NCBI RefSeq assembly: GCF_012933445.1 | Contig: NZ_JABBNC010000024.1 | Location: 62,001 to 126,000 of the forward strand | Direction of reading: 5' to 3' | Source: Actinoplanes sp. TBRC 11911 | GTDB lineage: Bacteria; Actinomycetota; Actinomycetes; Mycobacteriales; Micromonosporaceae | Length of the DNA: 64,000 nt | In this document: piece by piece, positions 26,201 through 35,387 of the stretch | Position numbering within the stretch: position 1 is the stretch's first letter | How the letters are laid out: each line of letters opens with the position of its first letter | Translations under genes and position numbers: made by a program | The notes under the pieces: generated by a model | Told to the model about the DNA's origin: nothing | The model's input: only the letters and a program-made list of their open reading frames with translations | The model's database searches: none

Positions 26201-26496
26201 ACCCACCAGGACATCCTTACCCGTTACCGACGGGCAGTCACTATTCACTCACCCATCGGAGTCATCGCGGGCGGCGCCAAACGTCCTCATTGAACCCGTT
26301 ACGTCAGGAGTTGTGCCGCGCCTTGCGTTTTCGGATCTCCGGCATGCGATCAAGCACCGAATCGAATGAATATCGCTCGACGTTGTCCGTCATTGACATG
26401 AAACCGCCTCGTACCGAATGATGCCACCCGGAAGATTCCGGCTTAAGAGAAATCAAGGACGGGCATGGGGGACAGTTTCTTGCCAGGTTGCGGCGG
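26201..26496. other. AT-richer divergent intergenic region
   Basis: About 296 bp without a convincing gene separate the APC permease from the GT-C-like gene. Base composition is clearly less GC-rich than the flanks. Only a weak CAGGTT then 7 nt then ATG 26497 arrangement resembles the local leaderless promoters. I see no clear operator or RNA element. Confidence 0.5.
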
Positions 26497-28212
26497 ATGA
26501 GCTCGACAACGCAGTCCGCGCCGGTGTCGTCCACCGGCGAGACGCCGCGCGCCACGTTCGGTGTGCGCAAGGTTGCAGCCGCGATAATCGGTGGATTGAT
26601 TGCGCTGGCCGCAATTGTGTTCAGCGCGCGACTCAACTTGAACGGTGACGTCACCTACGCCCTCGGCGGCATCAGCACCGCCAGCGAAGGCGGCGTCAGC
26701 ATCTGGCAGATATTCATCGCCCGTCCATTGACCTACAAGCTGCTGATCGGCGTAATCGACGATCTTCAGCGGATTATCGTCGGTAACCATTCATTCGCGC
26801 TGTCGCACGTGCTGGTGCGTGCGGAAACGGTGCTGTTGATCGCGGCCGTGACCGTCGTCCTGTTCGTGGGCGTCCGCCGATTCGCCGGTGGCCGAGCCGC
26901 CGCGGGCGTCTCCATCGCGGCCGGCCTGGCACTCGCCGTCGCGCCCCCGTGGCACTTCCTGGAGCCGGACTGGGTCGCGGCGCTCGCGGGCGCGCTGGCC
27001 GTCGGTGCCGCCCTGGCCCCGCGCCGGCTCTGGCTCGGCGCCACCCTCGGCGGAATCGCCGCGATGACCGTCGTCGCGGTCAAGCTCGCCACGTTCCCGA
27101 TCGCGCTGCTGGCCCTGCTCATGATCTTCCTGTTCCACCGCCGGCGTGCGTTATGGACCGCTGTCGCGACGGTCGTCGCCGTGGCCGCCTGGTATCTGGT
27201 GACCAAGCTGACGCTGCCCTGGGAACTGATCTGGCTGTCCGACCAGGCTCAGTTAGTGCAAAGCTCGCCGATCCACAACGGCATCCGCCTGGACGACATC
27301 CGCCACCTTCTCTTCAGCGTCGGCGACATGGCCGTGCTCAGCCCCTTCGTGTGGACGGCGCCGGCCGCGGCCGCGGTGTTGATCCACCGCCGTCCGGCCG
27401 GGCGCGAACGATGGATCGCCACCGGGATCGCGGTGGTCGCTCTCGGCCTGTCGGTGGCACCCGCGTACGGCCAGGGCGAGTTCTTCCAGTACCACTTCGC
27501 GGTGGTCCCGGTCCTTGCCGCATCGGTGTGGGGCGTGGCGTTCGCGGTCTGCACCTCGGCCCGGATCCCGCTGACGGTGTTGACACTGTTGGCCACCGGG
27601 CTGAGTGTCGCGCTGCTGCGGCAACCGGCGGCCTGGCGGGACGCCCACCCGAAAGACGTCACGATCGCCATCGTGGTCTTCGCGATCCTCGCCGCGGTAG
27701 TCACCTGGTTCTTCGGCAGGTTCACCAGCGTCTCGGTGCCGTGGCTGGCCGGCCTGGCCGTGCTGTGCGTGGCTCTGGTGCAGGCTTCGGTGCCCGGTAC
27801 GCCGTACGCGTTCAGCACTTTCAACTACAACATCTACGCCAAAATCCAGACGGCCAACCCGTACCAGGCGCTCAGCGACCGGATCGGACCGGACACGCCG
27901 GTGCTCTATCTGACCTTCGGCACCATCAACGAGTTCATCGGCAACCCGACCGGTTGCCGCTACCCGTCACCGCAGTGGCTGCAACGGGCGACCTACGTCG
28001 ACGAGGTGCGCGAGTTCCGCAGCTACGACGACAACCTGCGCTGTCTTTCCCAGCCGTCGGACGCGAAGTATCTCGTGGTGCAGCCGTCCTGGTTCAACAT
28101 CGGCAAGTCGACCGAGCAGGTGCGCACGCTGATCAACCAGAAGTTCGACTGCTCCCCGGCGGCTCGCATCCCGGCGCCCGCCACGCTCATCGTCTGCCCG
28201 GCCCGGCCGTAA
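26497..28212 (+). CDS. GT-C-fold-like polytopic membrane glycosyltransferase (putative)
   Basis: A 571-residue membrane protein with about eleven helices and an extracytoplasmic C-terminal domain (residues about 440-571) containing three or four cysteines (PTGCRYPSPQW, DDNLRCLSQ, FDCSPAARIP, TLIVCPARP). The first large loop after TM1 (LNGDVTYALGGISTASEGGVSIWQIFIARPLTYKLL) is where GT-C enzymes keep their catalytic Asp; Asp at NGD is a candidate. Fold and role are inferred from topology and from its place at the edge of the glycan island. ATG 26497 is chosen over TTG 26488. Confidence 0.65.
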   Translation: MSSTTQSAPVSSTGETPRATFGVRKVAAAIIGGLIALAAIVFSARLNLNGDVTYALGGISTASEGGVSIWQIFIARPLTYKLLIGVIDDLQRIIVGNHSFALSHVLVRAETVLLIAAVTVVLFVGVRRFAGGRAAAGVSIAAGLALAVAPPWHFLEPDWVAALAGALAVGAALAPRRLWLGATLGGIAAMTVVAVKLATFPIALLALLMIFLFHRRRALWTAVATVVAVAAWYLVTKLTLPWELIWLSDQAQLVQSSPIHNGIRLDDIRHLLFSVGDMAVLSPFVWTAPAAAAVLIHRRPAGRERWIATGIAVVALGLSVAPAYGQGEFFQYHFAVVPVLAASVWGVAFAVCTSARIPLTVLTLLATGLSVALLRQPAAWRDAHPKDVTIAIVVFAILAAVVTWFFGRFTSVSVPWLAGLAVLCVALVQASVPGTPYAFSTFNYNIYAKIQTANPYQALSDRIGPDTPVLYLTFGTINEFIGNPTGCRYPSPQWLQRATYVDEVREFRSYDDNLRCLSQPSDAKYLVVQPSWFNIGKSTEQVRTLINQKFDCSPAARIPAPATLIVCPARP

Positions 28213-28218
28213 CGGGTT

Positions 28219-28249
28219 CCGGTGGGGTGTCGTCCAGGCACCCCACCGG
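28219..28249. terminator. Bidirectional terminator hairpin
   Basis: CCGGTGGGGTG and CACCCCACCGG form a perfect 11-bp stem with a 9-nt loop between two convergent genes. Confidence 0.8.
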
Positions 28250-28252
28250 GAC

Positions 28253-29050
28253 TCACCAGATCGTCCGGCCGCCGTCCACCACGATGTTGGCGCCGGTCAC
28301 ATAACTGGTCCGGGGCGACGCCAGGTAAAGCACCGAGGTGGCGATCTCGGACGCGTCGCCGTTTCGCTTCAGCGGGCTCTCCTCGGCGAGCCGGCCCAGC
28401 AGGCCGGGATCGCCGTCGCCCGGGAACGACCCCAAGGTCAGGCTGTTGACCCGGATCCCGTCCGGGGCCAGCTCGACCGCCGCGTAGCGGGTCAGCTGGA
28501 TGAGGCCGGCCTTGACCGCACCGTAGAACGGCGGGTTGCCCTTCTCCGGGGAGTCGTAGAGATGCGGCTTCGGGCTGATCAGGCCGTACTGCGACGCCAT
28601 GGTGATCACCGACGGCGACCCGTCGCGAGCCGCCGCGACGAGGAGCTCGCGGGTGGCGTCGAGCAGGCGCTGGAACGCCACCAGGGCCAGGTCGGTGGCC
28701 TCCATGTAGTCCGCGGCCCGGGACGAGCGCAGCGAGCCGGACCGGCCGACGTGCGCGTTGTGGACGAGGACGTCGACCCGGCCGTGCGCCTCCCGCAGCG
28801 TCGCGCCCAGCGCTGCCATGTCGTCGTCCGAGGTCACGTCACCGCGTGCGGACCGGACGTCCAGGCCCTGGTCGGTGAGCTCCTTGGTCAGGGCGTCGAG
28901 CCGGTCGGCGTCGCGGGCCACCAGCCAGGTCGTCGCGCCGGCGCCGGCGAGAGCGGCAGCCGTGATCCGGCCCAGCCGCCCGGTCGCGCCGGTCAGCACG
29001 GCCACCCGGCCACGAAGGTTGAAAAGCTCGTCGGGCGTCACGGCCGTCAT
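28253..29050 (-). CDS. SDR oxidoreductase, PtmA-like (nonulosonic-cluster type)
   Basis: A 265-residue classical short-chain dehydrogenase. The cofactor site is LTGATGRLGRITAAAL, Asp-Val after beta4 appears in RGDVTSDDD, NAHVGRSGS replaces the usual NNAG, and the catalytic Ser-Tyr-Lys are in TMASQYG and YGAVKAGL. The sequence style (SPEKGNPPFYGAVKAG, SYVTGANIVVDGG) matches SDRs accompanying legionaminic or pseudaminic acid genes, such as PtmA. The ATG overlaps the TGA of the aldo/keto reductase (ATGA). A step in sugar precursor formation is likely, but the substrate is unknown. Confidence 0.85.
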   Translation of the reverse strand: MTAVTPDELFNLRGRVAVLTGATGRLGRITAAALAGAGATTWLVARDADRLDALTKELTDQGLDVRSARGDVTSDDDMAALGATLREAHGRVDVLVHNAHVGRSGSLRSSRAADYMEATDLALVAFQRLLDATRELLVAAARDGSPSVITMASQYGLISPKPHLYDSPEKGNPPFYGAVKAGLIQLTRYAAVELAPDGIRVNSLTLGSFPGDGDPGLLGRLAEESPLKRNGDASEIATSVLYLASPRTSYVTGANIVVDGGRTIW

Positions 29051-29964
29051 GCCGACCACCGGCTCGGGTCGAGCAGGTCGGCCGGCATCTCGGGCAGCGT
29101 GGCGAGAACGCTCTCGCGCTCGGCCTCGGTGAGCGGCGTCCGGCCCGCCAGGTCGGCATTCACGCGAAGCTGGTCCTCGGTCTCGGCGCCGACGACCACC
29201 GAGGTGACCCAGGGGAACGACAGCAGGTAGGCGATGCAGAGATCATCGCGGCCGGTTCGACCGAGGTCGTCCACGAGGCCGTCCAGGAGGGCGACAACCG
29301 CGTCACGTTCAGTGTCCGGAAGATGAGGCCACGTCACCGCCGTTCCGGCGACGAGCAGACCCTGCAGGTAGGCACTTCGCACGGTCACCACGAGATCCTC
29401 GCGGGCGGCCAGCGCCTCGGTGAGCCGCGGATCCAGCCAGCGCCGGTCGAGGACGTTGCATGGCAGCTGGACGTAACCGAGGTCGGGCAGCGGCAGAATC
29501 CGGTACAGCTCGGCCGGAGACTGGACGGAGACGCCGATCCGGTTCGCCTCGCCGGAGTGCAGGACCTGCCGCAGATCCGCCCAGCCGTCGTCCACATCGG
29601 CCGCCCGGTGCAATAAGACGGTCAGCGGGCCGCGGCGCTCCAGCGCGGCCCGGCTCCTGTCGAGGCTCTCCCGGACCGCGCCGCCGGGCGCGATTTTGGT
29701 GATGACGGCCAGATCGTCACGCCCCCGCAGGGCCGTCCCGATGCGCCGCTCGCTCTCGCCGTAGGCACGGGCGGTATCCACATGGGACACGCCGAGGCGG
29801 CGGGCCGTTTCCAGGATCCCGGCGACGGTGTCGTCGTCGGGCACGCCGGCGCGATTGGCGATGCCGTACGCCATGCCGAGCTGAGCAGTCCCGAGAACCA
29901 GCGATGACTGACGGTAGGCACCGTGCGTGCGGATCGGCAGAACCGATTCCACCGGGTGGGTCAT
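29047..29964 (-). CDS. Aldo/keto reductase
   Basis: A 305-residue AKR-superfamily protein. The start LVLGTAQLGMAYGIANRAG and the segment GVSHVDTARAYGESERRIG contain the catalytic Asp and Tyr of the tetrad, with Lys in AVITKIAPGG and the fourth position His in VLLHRAAD. The shorter TIM barrel and sequence style resemble AKRs in surface-sugar and flagellin-glycosylation clusters. It is coupled by ATGA overlaps to both neighbours: the putative glycosyltransferase upstream and the SDR downstream. Both should therefore work on the same glycan precursor. Confidence 0.86.
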   Translation of the reverse strand: MTHPVESVLPIRTHGAYRQSSLVLGTAQLGMAYGIANRAGVPDDDTVAGILETARRLGVSHVDTARAYGESERRIGTALRGRDDLAVITKIAPGGAVRESLDRSRAALERRGPLTVLLHRAADVDDGWADLRQVLHSGEANRIGVSVQSPAELYRILPLPDLGYVQLPCNVLDRRWLDPRLTEALAAREDLVVTVRSAYLQGLLVAGTAVTWPHLPDTERDAVVALLDGLVDDLGRTGRDDLCIAYLLSFPWVTSVVVGAETEDQLRVNADLAGRTPLTEAERESVLATLPEMPADLLDPSRWSA

Positions 29965-30821
29965 ATGCTGGTGTCCAGTTCCCGCGCCCGGACCGGGTAA
30001 TCGATGTTCCAGCCGAGGTGCACGCGCAGTTCCTCGGGCGGCGCGAGGAGGTCCGCGCCCAGTTCGCTCCGGGCGAGCTCGCGGCCGACGATCGGGTCGG
30101 GGTCGTAGCCGTAGACCTCGGGCCACTGACGCTCGAGCCTCGGCTCACCACCGAAGGTCAGGTCGGCGTCCTCGAGAACCATCGGGTCGCCGTACACGGC
30201 GGCCTGGCAGCCGGCCAGCAGGCCGTACCAGATCGCGCTGGTCAGCCGGTTGGAGATCACCCGCTTGTGCCGGCGCAGCTCGACGAGCTGGCGCAGCAGG
30301 AAGTCGCGGTCGTGATCACGCCACCAGAAGCCGCGGTAGCCGTGCGAGATGACGCGGAACCCGGCCTTCTCGTACAGCTTCCGAATGGCCTTGACGTTGT
30401 ATTCGTTCCAGTAGAGGCAGGCCGTGATCGGTCCGGACTCGTGCGCCTTGAGCTCGTCGATGAGGCGCTGGTGACTGCCCATCACCTGCTGCCCTTCCCA
30501 GCCGTGGAACGGGTAGAAGATGGAGCCCTCACGCGTCGTTTCGGTGGCCTTCGCCTCCTCCATCTCCAGGAGATAGGCGAACGGCGAACCGACCGCGATC
30601 ACGTCTCGTCGGCCCTGCGACCACGCACGGCGACGCGTCTGCTCGGACCACACGAACAGTTTGCTGCCCGGTACGAAGGGGACGCCCGGGGCGAGTCCGT
30701 CGCCGATGTTCCACCCGTGCTGCAGGTAACCTTGAATGCGCGGCGGGTGCATCGGGTCGGCGAGCCCGGCATAACGCGCTAGCACGTGGGCATGGCCGTA
30801 GTAGTAGTTGGCGTGATGCAT
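29961..30821 (-). CDS. Putative glycosyltransferase of an unclassified family, copy 1
   Basis: A 286-residue soluble protein closely related to the product at 49318-50142 and to the remnant at 35387-35740. Shared blocks are MHHANYYYGHAH, GYLQHGWN (His35), FVWSEQTRRRAW, GSPFAYLL, FYPFHGWEGQQV, ACLYWNEYN, RVISHGYRG and RHKRVISNRL...GDPM. The basic linkers, paired QHG and SHG motifs and a late YGDPM segment resemble GT-B nucleotide-sugar or CMP-sugar transferases, but I cannot place it in a named family. ATGA coupling to an aldo/keto reductase and SDR and its place in the nonulosonic island support a glycosyl-transfer role. Confidence 0.6.
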   Translation of the reverse strand: MHHANYYYGHAHVLARYAGLADPMHPPRIQGYLQHGWNIGDGLAPGVPFVPGSKLFVWSEQTRRRAWSQGRRDVIAVGSPFAYLLEMEEAKATETTREGSIFYPFHGWEGQQVMGSHQRLIDELKAHESGPITACLYWNEYNVKAIRKLYEKAGFRVISHGYRGFWWRDHDRDFLLRQLVELRRHKRVISNRLTSAIWYGLLAGCQAAVYGDPMVLEDADLTFGGEPRLERQWPEVYGYDPDPIVGRELARSELGADLLAPPEELRVHLGWNIDYPVRARELDTSI

Positions 30822-31032
30822 CCTTATCCCCTTTTCGCGCTGGACGGCTGACGATTTCCGCCGGGCGCGGCACGCGGTGGTTTAGGCGACGAGTGTATCG
30901 AGGCGTTCGGCGTGGCGTCTCCGGCCAAGGTCATCCGGGGCCGGCCGGTGCCGCTGCCGCGTACCCATGGAATTTGTCTCGGCGACCCTGCTCGTTTGCC
31001 TCTAGTTCAACAATGGCCGCCACGTTTGCGAG

Positions 31033-32031
31033 GTGTCCCTCCGATTGAGCATCGTCGTGCCGGTCCACGGGGTTGAGGATTACCTGGTGCAGTGCCTCGA
31101 CTCGCTTCGGGCCTCGGGTTCCGCCTCGGTCGAGATTATCGCGGTCGACGACGCCTCACCGGACAGCTGCGGAGACATCCTCGACCGGTACGCCGGGATC
31201 AAGGTCATCCATCTGGATGGGAACGTCGGGCTGGGACTCGCTCGTAACGCCGGGTTGGCTCAGGCGACCGGCGATTACGTCTGGTTCGTCGACAGCGACG
31301 ACTGGGTGCCGCCGGGCTCGATCAAGGCGGTGCTGGACGAATTGGCCGCGAGCGAGCCGGATGTGCTGCTCATCGACCACCTGCGGGCGTACGACGACGG
31401 CCGGCGCGAGGTGGACGCCAGCTCGCACCTGCTGGCCGGCCCGGTGACGCTGGACCGCGTGCTCGGCGTGCAGCACACCGCGTGGAACCGGATCGTGCGG
31501 CGTTCCCTGTTGCTCGGCCACGACCTGCAGTTCCGTCCGGGCTGGTACGAGGACGTCCCGTTCAGTCTTCCGGTGCTGCTGGCGGCGTCGCGGATCGCGG
31601 TGCTGAACCGGGTCTGCTACTACTACCGGATCGGCCGGGCCGGGGCGATCACCGCCACCCGCAGCGACCGGCACTTCGAGGCGTTCACCCAGTACGACCG
31701 GCTGCAGGAGTGGCTGGCCGGCCACCACGTCGCGCCCGAGGTCCGGGCCCGGCTGTTCCACCTGATGATCAACCACCTGCTCGTGGTGGCCGGCAACGAC
31801 GGCCGGATGCACCCGAGCCGGCGCCGCGCGTTCTTCCGGCAGCTCGCCGCGTCGTACCGGCGGTACCGGCCGGCCGGATATCGCCCGGGGCTCCGGCACC
31901 GCCTGGTGGCCGCCGGCAACTACCCGCTGTACTCGTTGTTGCGTGCCGCCTACCGAGCGCGAGCCCCGCGGTCCGCGGCCCCGGCGATGGCCGCCCGGTC
32001 CTCGGCGCCCACGGTCGCGACCATAGTCTGA
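31033..32031 (+). CDS. Glycosyltransferase family 2 (GT-A fold)
   Basis: A 332-residue inverting glycosyltransferase. The N-terminal nucleotide-binding part reads RLSIVVPVHGVEDYLVQCLDSL, IIAVDDASPD, and the metal-binding motif VDSDDWV lies near residue 90; the acceptor-side ED motif is in WYEDVPFSLPVL. The C-terminal about 100 residues are basic. It heads an operon with pseH (4-nt gap) and pseI, so it may transfer the nonulosonic sugar or another unit of the same glycan. GTG 31033 lacks a ribosome site; TTG 31045 is an alternative. A 11-codon out-of-frame reading (31013-31048) overlaps the start. Confidence 0.88.
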   Translation: MSLRLSIVVPVHGVEDYLVQCLDSLRASGSASVEIIAVDDASPDSCGDILDRYAGIKVIHLDGNVGLGLARNAGLAQATGDYVWFVDSDDWVPPGSIKAVLDELAASEPDVLLIDHLRAYDDGRREVDASSHLLAGPVTLDRVLGVQHTAWNRIVRRSLLLGHDLQFRPGWYEDVPFSLPVLLAASRIAVLNRVCYYYRIGRAGAITATRSDRHFEAFTQYDRLQEWLAGHHVAPEVRARLFHLMINHLLVVAGNDGRMHPSRRRAFFRQLAASYRRYRPAGYRPGLRHRLVAAGNYPLYSLLRAAYRARAPRSAAPAMAARSSAPTVATIV

Positions 32032-32035
32032 AGCC

Positions 32036-32488
32036 GTGTTACGACCCGCGCTGTACGCCGACCGCGACCTCATCCTGCCGTGGCGCAATCATCCCGACGT
32101 GCGTGCCGTCAGCCTGACCACGCACGAGATCAAGCCCGACGAGCACGCCGGGTGGTGGGAAAACCACTGGCACGAGGTGTTGATCTACGAGGATGATCGC
32201 GGCAAACCGGCCGGCGTCGTGATCTTCAACGGGAGTACGTGGTCGTTCTACCTGGACGTGGCAGGCTTGGGCGACGGCCTTCTCCGAGCATGGATGCTTC
32301 TGGAGAAAGAGGCGGTCGAGTACGCGTTCGGCACGCTCGGCCTGGAAACTCTCGGCGGTGAGACGCTGGCCGAGAACAAGCAGGTGCTCGCGCTGCACCG
32401 GCGCTTCGGTTTCAAGGAGACCCGCCGGTACGACCGGGTCGTCGACGGAGTCACGAAGACGGTCGTCTGGACGGAGAGAGGGAAGTAA
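32036..32488 (+). CDS. pseH: PseH-type amino-sugar N-acetyltransferase
   Basis: A 150-residue GNAT acetyltransferase. Its size, the opening LRPALYADRDLILPWRNHPDVRAVSLTTHEI and the acetyl-CoA loop region ENKQVLALHRRFGFKETR match PseH, which N-acetylates UDP-4-amino-4,6-dideoxy-AltNAc using acetyl-CoA. It is the third step of pseudaminic acid synthesis. The stop overlaps the pseI start (TAATG), a strong sign of joint function. The acyl donor need not be acetyl: an acyl-ACP or acyl-CoA module lies 10 kb away in the same island. Confidence 0.85.
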   Translation: MLRPALYADRDLILPWRNHPDVRAVSLTTHEIKPDEHAGWWENHWHEVLIYEDDRGKPAGVVIFNGSTWSFYLDVAGLGDGLLRAWMLLEKEAVEYAFGTLGLETLGGETLAENKQVLALHRRFGFKETRRYDRVVDGVTKTVVWTERGK

Positions 32489-33516
32489 TGACGAAGTTCG
32501 GGCCGGAGAAGCGGCCGTACATCGTGGCGGAGATGTCGGGCAACCACAACGGTTCCCTCGATCGGGCGCTCGCACTGGTCGACGCCGCGGCGGACGCCGG
32601 CGCGGACGCGATCAAGATCCAGACCTACACCGCGGACACCATGACGGTGGACGTGAAGCACCCCCGGTTCCAGATCTCCAAGGGCCACGGCCTCTGGTCC
32701 GGTGAATACCTGTACCAGCTGTTCGAGCGCGCGCACACGCCGTGGGACTGGCACCAGCCGATCTTCGACCGGGCTCGCGAGCGGGGCATCACACCGTTCT
32801 CCAGCCCGTTCGACCGCACCGCCGTGGACCTGCTGGAGAAGCTCGACGCGTCGATGTACAAGATCGCGTCCTCGGAGATCACCGACCTGCCGCTGATTCG
32901 GCTCGCCGCGAGCACCGGCAAGCCGATCATCATCTCGACCGGCATGGCGTCGGTGAAGGAGATCGCCGCGGCGGTCGAGGCGGCCGAGGAAGCGGGCAGC
33001 CCGGACATCACGGTGCTGAGCTGCACGGCGTCGTACCCGGCCCCGCCGGAGGAGACCAACCTGCGGCGCATCCCGGTGCTGCAGCAGATGCTCGAGAAGC
33101 CGATCGGCCTCAGCGACCACACGCTGGGCATCGGGGTGCCGATCGCGGCGGTCGCGTTCGGCGCCACGCTGATCGAGAAGCACGTCACGCTGAGCCGGGC
33201 CGACGGCGGCGTGGACTCGGCGTTCTCGCTGGAGCCGCACGAGGTCAAGCTGCTGCGCGAGGAGTCGGAGCGGGCCTGGCAGGCGCTGGGCACCACGCAC
33301 ATCGGCCCGACCGAGGCCGAGAAGGAGAGCCTGCGGTTCCGCCGGTCGCTCTACGTGGTGGCCGACGTGAAGGCGGGCGACCAGGTGACCCCGGAGAACG
33401 TGCGGTCGATCCGGCCGACCGGCGGTCTCGCGCCCGACATGATCGGGACGGTGCTCGGGCGTACGTTCAGCACGGACGCCGAGAAGGGCACCCCACTCAC
33501 CTGGGACCTGATCTGA
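32488..33516 (+). CDS. pseI: Pseudaminic acid synthase (PseI, NeuB family)
   Basis: A 342-residue enzyme of the sialic-acid-synthase family that condenses phosphoenolpyruvate with the 6-deoxy-AltdiNAc product of PseG. The TIM barrel starts YIVAEMSGNHNGSLDRALALVDAAADAGADAIKIQTY. The stretch LYQLFERAHTPWDWHQPIF is characteristic of PseI rather than NeuB or LegI. FSSPFDRTAVDLLEKL, YKIASSEI and the metal-binding SDHTLG follow. The C-terminal SAF (antifreeze-like) domain begins near residue 280 (FRRSLYVVADVKAGD). The assignment to pseudaminic rather than legionaminic acid also rests on the PseB/PseC/PseG neighbours. Confidence 0.92.
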   Translation: MTKFGPEKRPYIVAEMSGNHNGSLDRALALVDAAADAGADAIKIQTYTADTMTVDVKHPRFQISKGHGLWSGEYLYQLFERAHTPWDWHQPIFDRARERGITPFSSPFDRTAVDLLEKLDASMYKIASSEITDLPLIRLAASTGKPIIISTGMASVKEIAAAVEAAEEAGSPDITVLSCTASYPAPPEETNLRRIPVLQQMLEKPIGLSDHTLGIGVPIAAVAFGATLIEKHVTLSRADGGVDSAFSLEPHEVKLLREESERAWQALGTTHIGPTEAEKESLRFRRSLYVVADVKAGDQVTPENVRSIRPTGGLAPDMIGTVLGRTFSTDAEKGTPLTWDLI

Positions 33517-33529
33517 GGCGATAAACCAC

Positions 33530-33559
33530 GATGGCCCCCGGCATCCGCCGGGGGCCATC
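33530..33559. terminator. Strong bidirectional terminator
   Basis: GATGGCCCCCGG and CCGGGGGCCATC form a perfect 12-bp stem with a 6-nt loop between the convergent pseI and methyltransferase-like genes. Confidence 0.88.
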
Positions 33560-33572
33560 GTCGTCTTGCTGG

Positions 33573-35387
33573 CTAGCGCTGGCCGCCGGCCAGTTTCTTG
33601 ACCACCTTGAGCGCGGAACGGAAGATCCACAGGACCCGGCCCGCCCAGGACTTCTTGTAGAACTGGATCTCCCAGTCCAACTTGCTGAGCGCCAGATCGC
33701 GCGACCGGATCATCTGGTCGGTCCAGGCCATCATCTCGACCAGGTGGCTGGCTTCGTAGCGCTGGCGCCAGTTCGCCTCGGCCATCTCCCGGAAGCCGTC
33801 CACGTCCACGCTGGGTGAACCCGTCCGCACGGACAGCAGCTGGAGCTGGCGATCGTGCTGCTCGGCCAGCGAGAGCTCGGAGTCGGCCGTCTCCAGCGCC
33901 ATGTGCAGCTCGACGGCCTCGCGCACCTGGGCGTCGCCGACCGCGATGCCGACCATGCCGAGCACGATGGCGGTGAGGTCGACAGCGGAGAAGTTGAGCG
34001 CCCACGGATGCGGGCTGGCCGAGGAGACCAGCTGGACCGCGAACTGCCACCCCGCCCGGATCTCGGCGACCTCGCGTGCGACCGGCTCGATGGGCTCCCA
34101 CCGGGTGGGCAGCAGCGTCAGCCCGTTCTCGGTGACCATGATGTCGGCGAAACCCGCGAGAGCGGCCGGCCCGGTCAGCAGACCGTCACGTTCCTGGTCG
34201 CGCAGCCACGAGTCGTACCGGGCGAGCTCGATCCGCATCTCCCGTACGTCCGCGGTGGCCGCCAGGTGCAGCAGCCGTTCCTCCAGCACGTAGCCGCGGT
34301 CGGCGCCGAGTGTCACCGGCTCGCTGATCCGGCGCAGGCCGGCGCGTTCGATCGTGCCCTCGATCTGGTTGAGAACGCTGGTGCGGATCTCGTCGCCGGC
34401 CGTCGCGACCTCGTACGCGAACGTGCCGCGCGCGTCGCCGACCAGCAGCTCGTGGGAGAGGACGACCGGGCCGACACCGTCGCCGGCACCGCGAGCGATC
34501 ACCAGCCACGCGGGGGCGACAGTGTCCTCGGCGCCGGCCCGCAGAGCGCGGTTCGCCAGCTGCCGAGGGTCGCTCAGCACGGCCTTGCCGCGGAAACCGG
34601 CCACCAGAGCCTGGTTCACGGCGGTGCCGAGCAGGGGCCGGAGCGGGGAGGACACGTCGCCGATCAGGCTCTCGCCGATCAGCACGGTCGGGACCGCGGG
34701 CTCCGGGAAGGTCGCGTACGTCGTGGCCACCCGCAAGCCGGCGCCGGCCAGCCGGTCGACGAGCTGCCGCCGCGAAGCGGGCCGATGCGGGTCGTGGTCG
34801 TCGACCGGATACCAGTTGGCGTCCAGCCGTTCGTGGGCACCCGGCTCCAGCCGCACGGTGTGATGCAGCCCGAGGTGGTTGTCGTGCATCAGCACGAGAA
34901 CACCGTCCGGGTGCACGGCCTCGGCGAGCCGGTCGATCAGCTCGGCCGGCGCCATTTGCTCGCCTTCGACCGAGTTGAGGCGTTCCACGCCGTCGGCCGC
35001 GACCACCAGGTCGTAGCGTTGTGCCGGGTCGAGTTTGACGACCGCGCCGGTCAGCACCGTGACCTCGGGGAACGCGCGAGCGGCCTGCTCGGCGTCGAGG
35101 AGCGAGCGCAGCAGCCACGTCACGGCCGCGCCGGTTTGAACCAGCCCGGACACGAGCTCGTCGGCGTGCGGCCCGGCCACCAGGACGGTGCTGCCGGGGC
35201 GGGCGATCTGGCGTAGCAGGTGTCGCATCGCGGCGCCCCGGGGAAGAGCCGGCCCGCGCTGAGGGTCCCGATCTGACCACGCGAACATCTCGCCACCGAT
35301 GCGCCGCAGGTTCGGCACGGGCGGGGCGGCGAGAGCGCTGGCGAAGTCCGTGCCCTGCAAGGGGAGCAGAGCAGCGGCGTCCGTCAT
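33573..35387 (-). CDS. Methyltransferase-like protein of the glycan island, copy A
   Basis: A 604-residue protein related to the product at 50139-51647. Residues about 60-190 look like a class I methyltransferase Rossmann fold: GSTVLVAGPHADELVSGL, AQRYDLVVAADGVERL, then VHPDGVLVLMHDNHLG. Motif I lacks the usual G-x-G-x-G, so SAM binding is uncertain. The remaining about 400 residues are mixed and then helical, ending in a basic amphipathic tail (SWAGRVLWIFRSALKVVKKLAGG) like those of membrane-associated glycan enzymes. The ATG overlaps the stop of a decayed glycosyltransferase-like gene (TAATG) and has a GAGAGG ribosome site. Function unknown. Confidence 0.6.
   Translation of the reverse strand: MTDAAALLPLQGTDFASALAAPPVPNLRRIGGEMFAWSDRDPQRGPALPRGAAMRHLLRQIARPGSTVLVAGPHADELVSGLVQTGAAVTWLLRSLLDAEQAARAFPEVTVLTGAVVKLDPAQRYDLVVAADGVERLNSVEGEQMAPAELIDRLAEAVHPDGVLVLMHDNHLGLHHTVRLEPGAHERLDANWYPVDDHDPHRPASRRQLVDRLAGAGLRVATTYATFPEPAVPTVLIGESLIGDVSSPLRPLLGTAVNQALVAGFRGKAVLSDPRQLANRALRAGAEDTVAPAWLVIARGAGDGVGPVVLSHELLVGDARGTFAYEVATAGDEIRTSVLNQIEGTIERAGLRRISEPVTLGADRGYVLEERLLHLAATADVREMRIELARYDSWLRDQERDGLLTGPAALAGFADIMVTENGLTLLPTRWEPIEPVAREVAEIRAGWQFAVQLVSSASPHPWALNFSAVDLTAIVLGMVGIAVGDAQVREAVELHMALETADSELSLAEQHDRQLQLLSVRTGSPSVDVDGFREMAEANWRQRYEASHLVEMMAWTDQMIRSRDLALSKLDWEIQFYKKSWAGRVLWIFRSALKVVKKLAGGQR

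Noticed and set aside
26304..26654. Minus-strand frame of 116 codons in the AT-richer gap
   Set aside because: Overlaps the start of the GT-C-like gene, has no recognisable motif and no ribosome site.
31013..31048. Short leader peptide before the GT2 gene
   Set aside because: The 11-codon out-of-frame reading overlaps the start but has no ribosome site or attenuator-like hairpin.
32488..33516. Sialic acid (NeuB) or legionaminic acid (LegI) synthase
   Set aside because: The LYQLFERAHTPWDWH-type segment and neighbouring PseB, PseC, PseG and PseH fit PseI better; no NeuC or LegG-type epimerase is seen.
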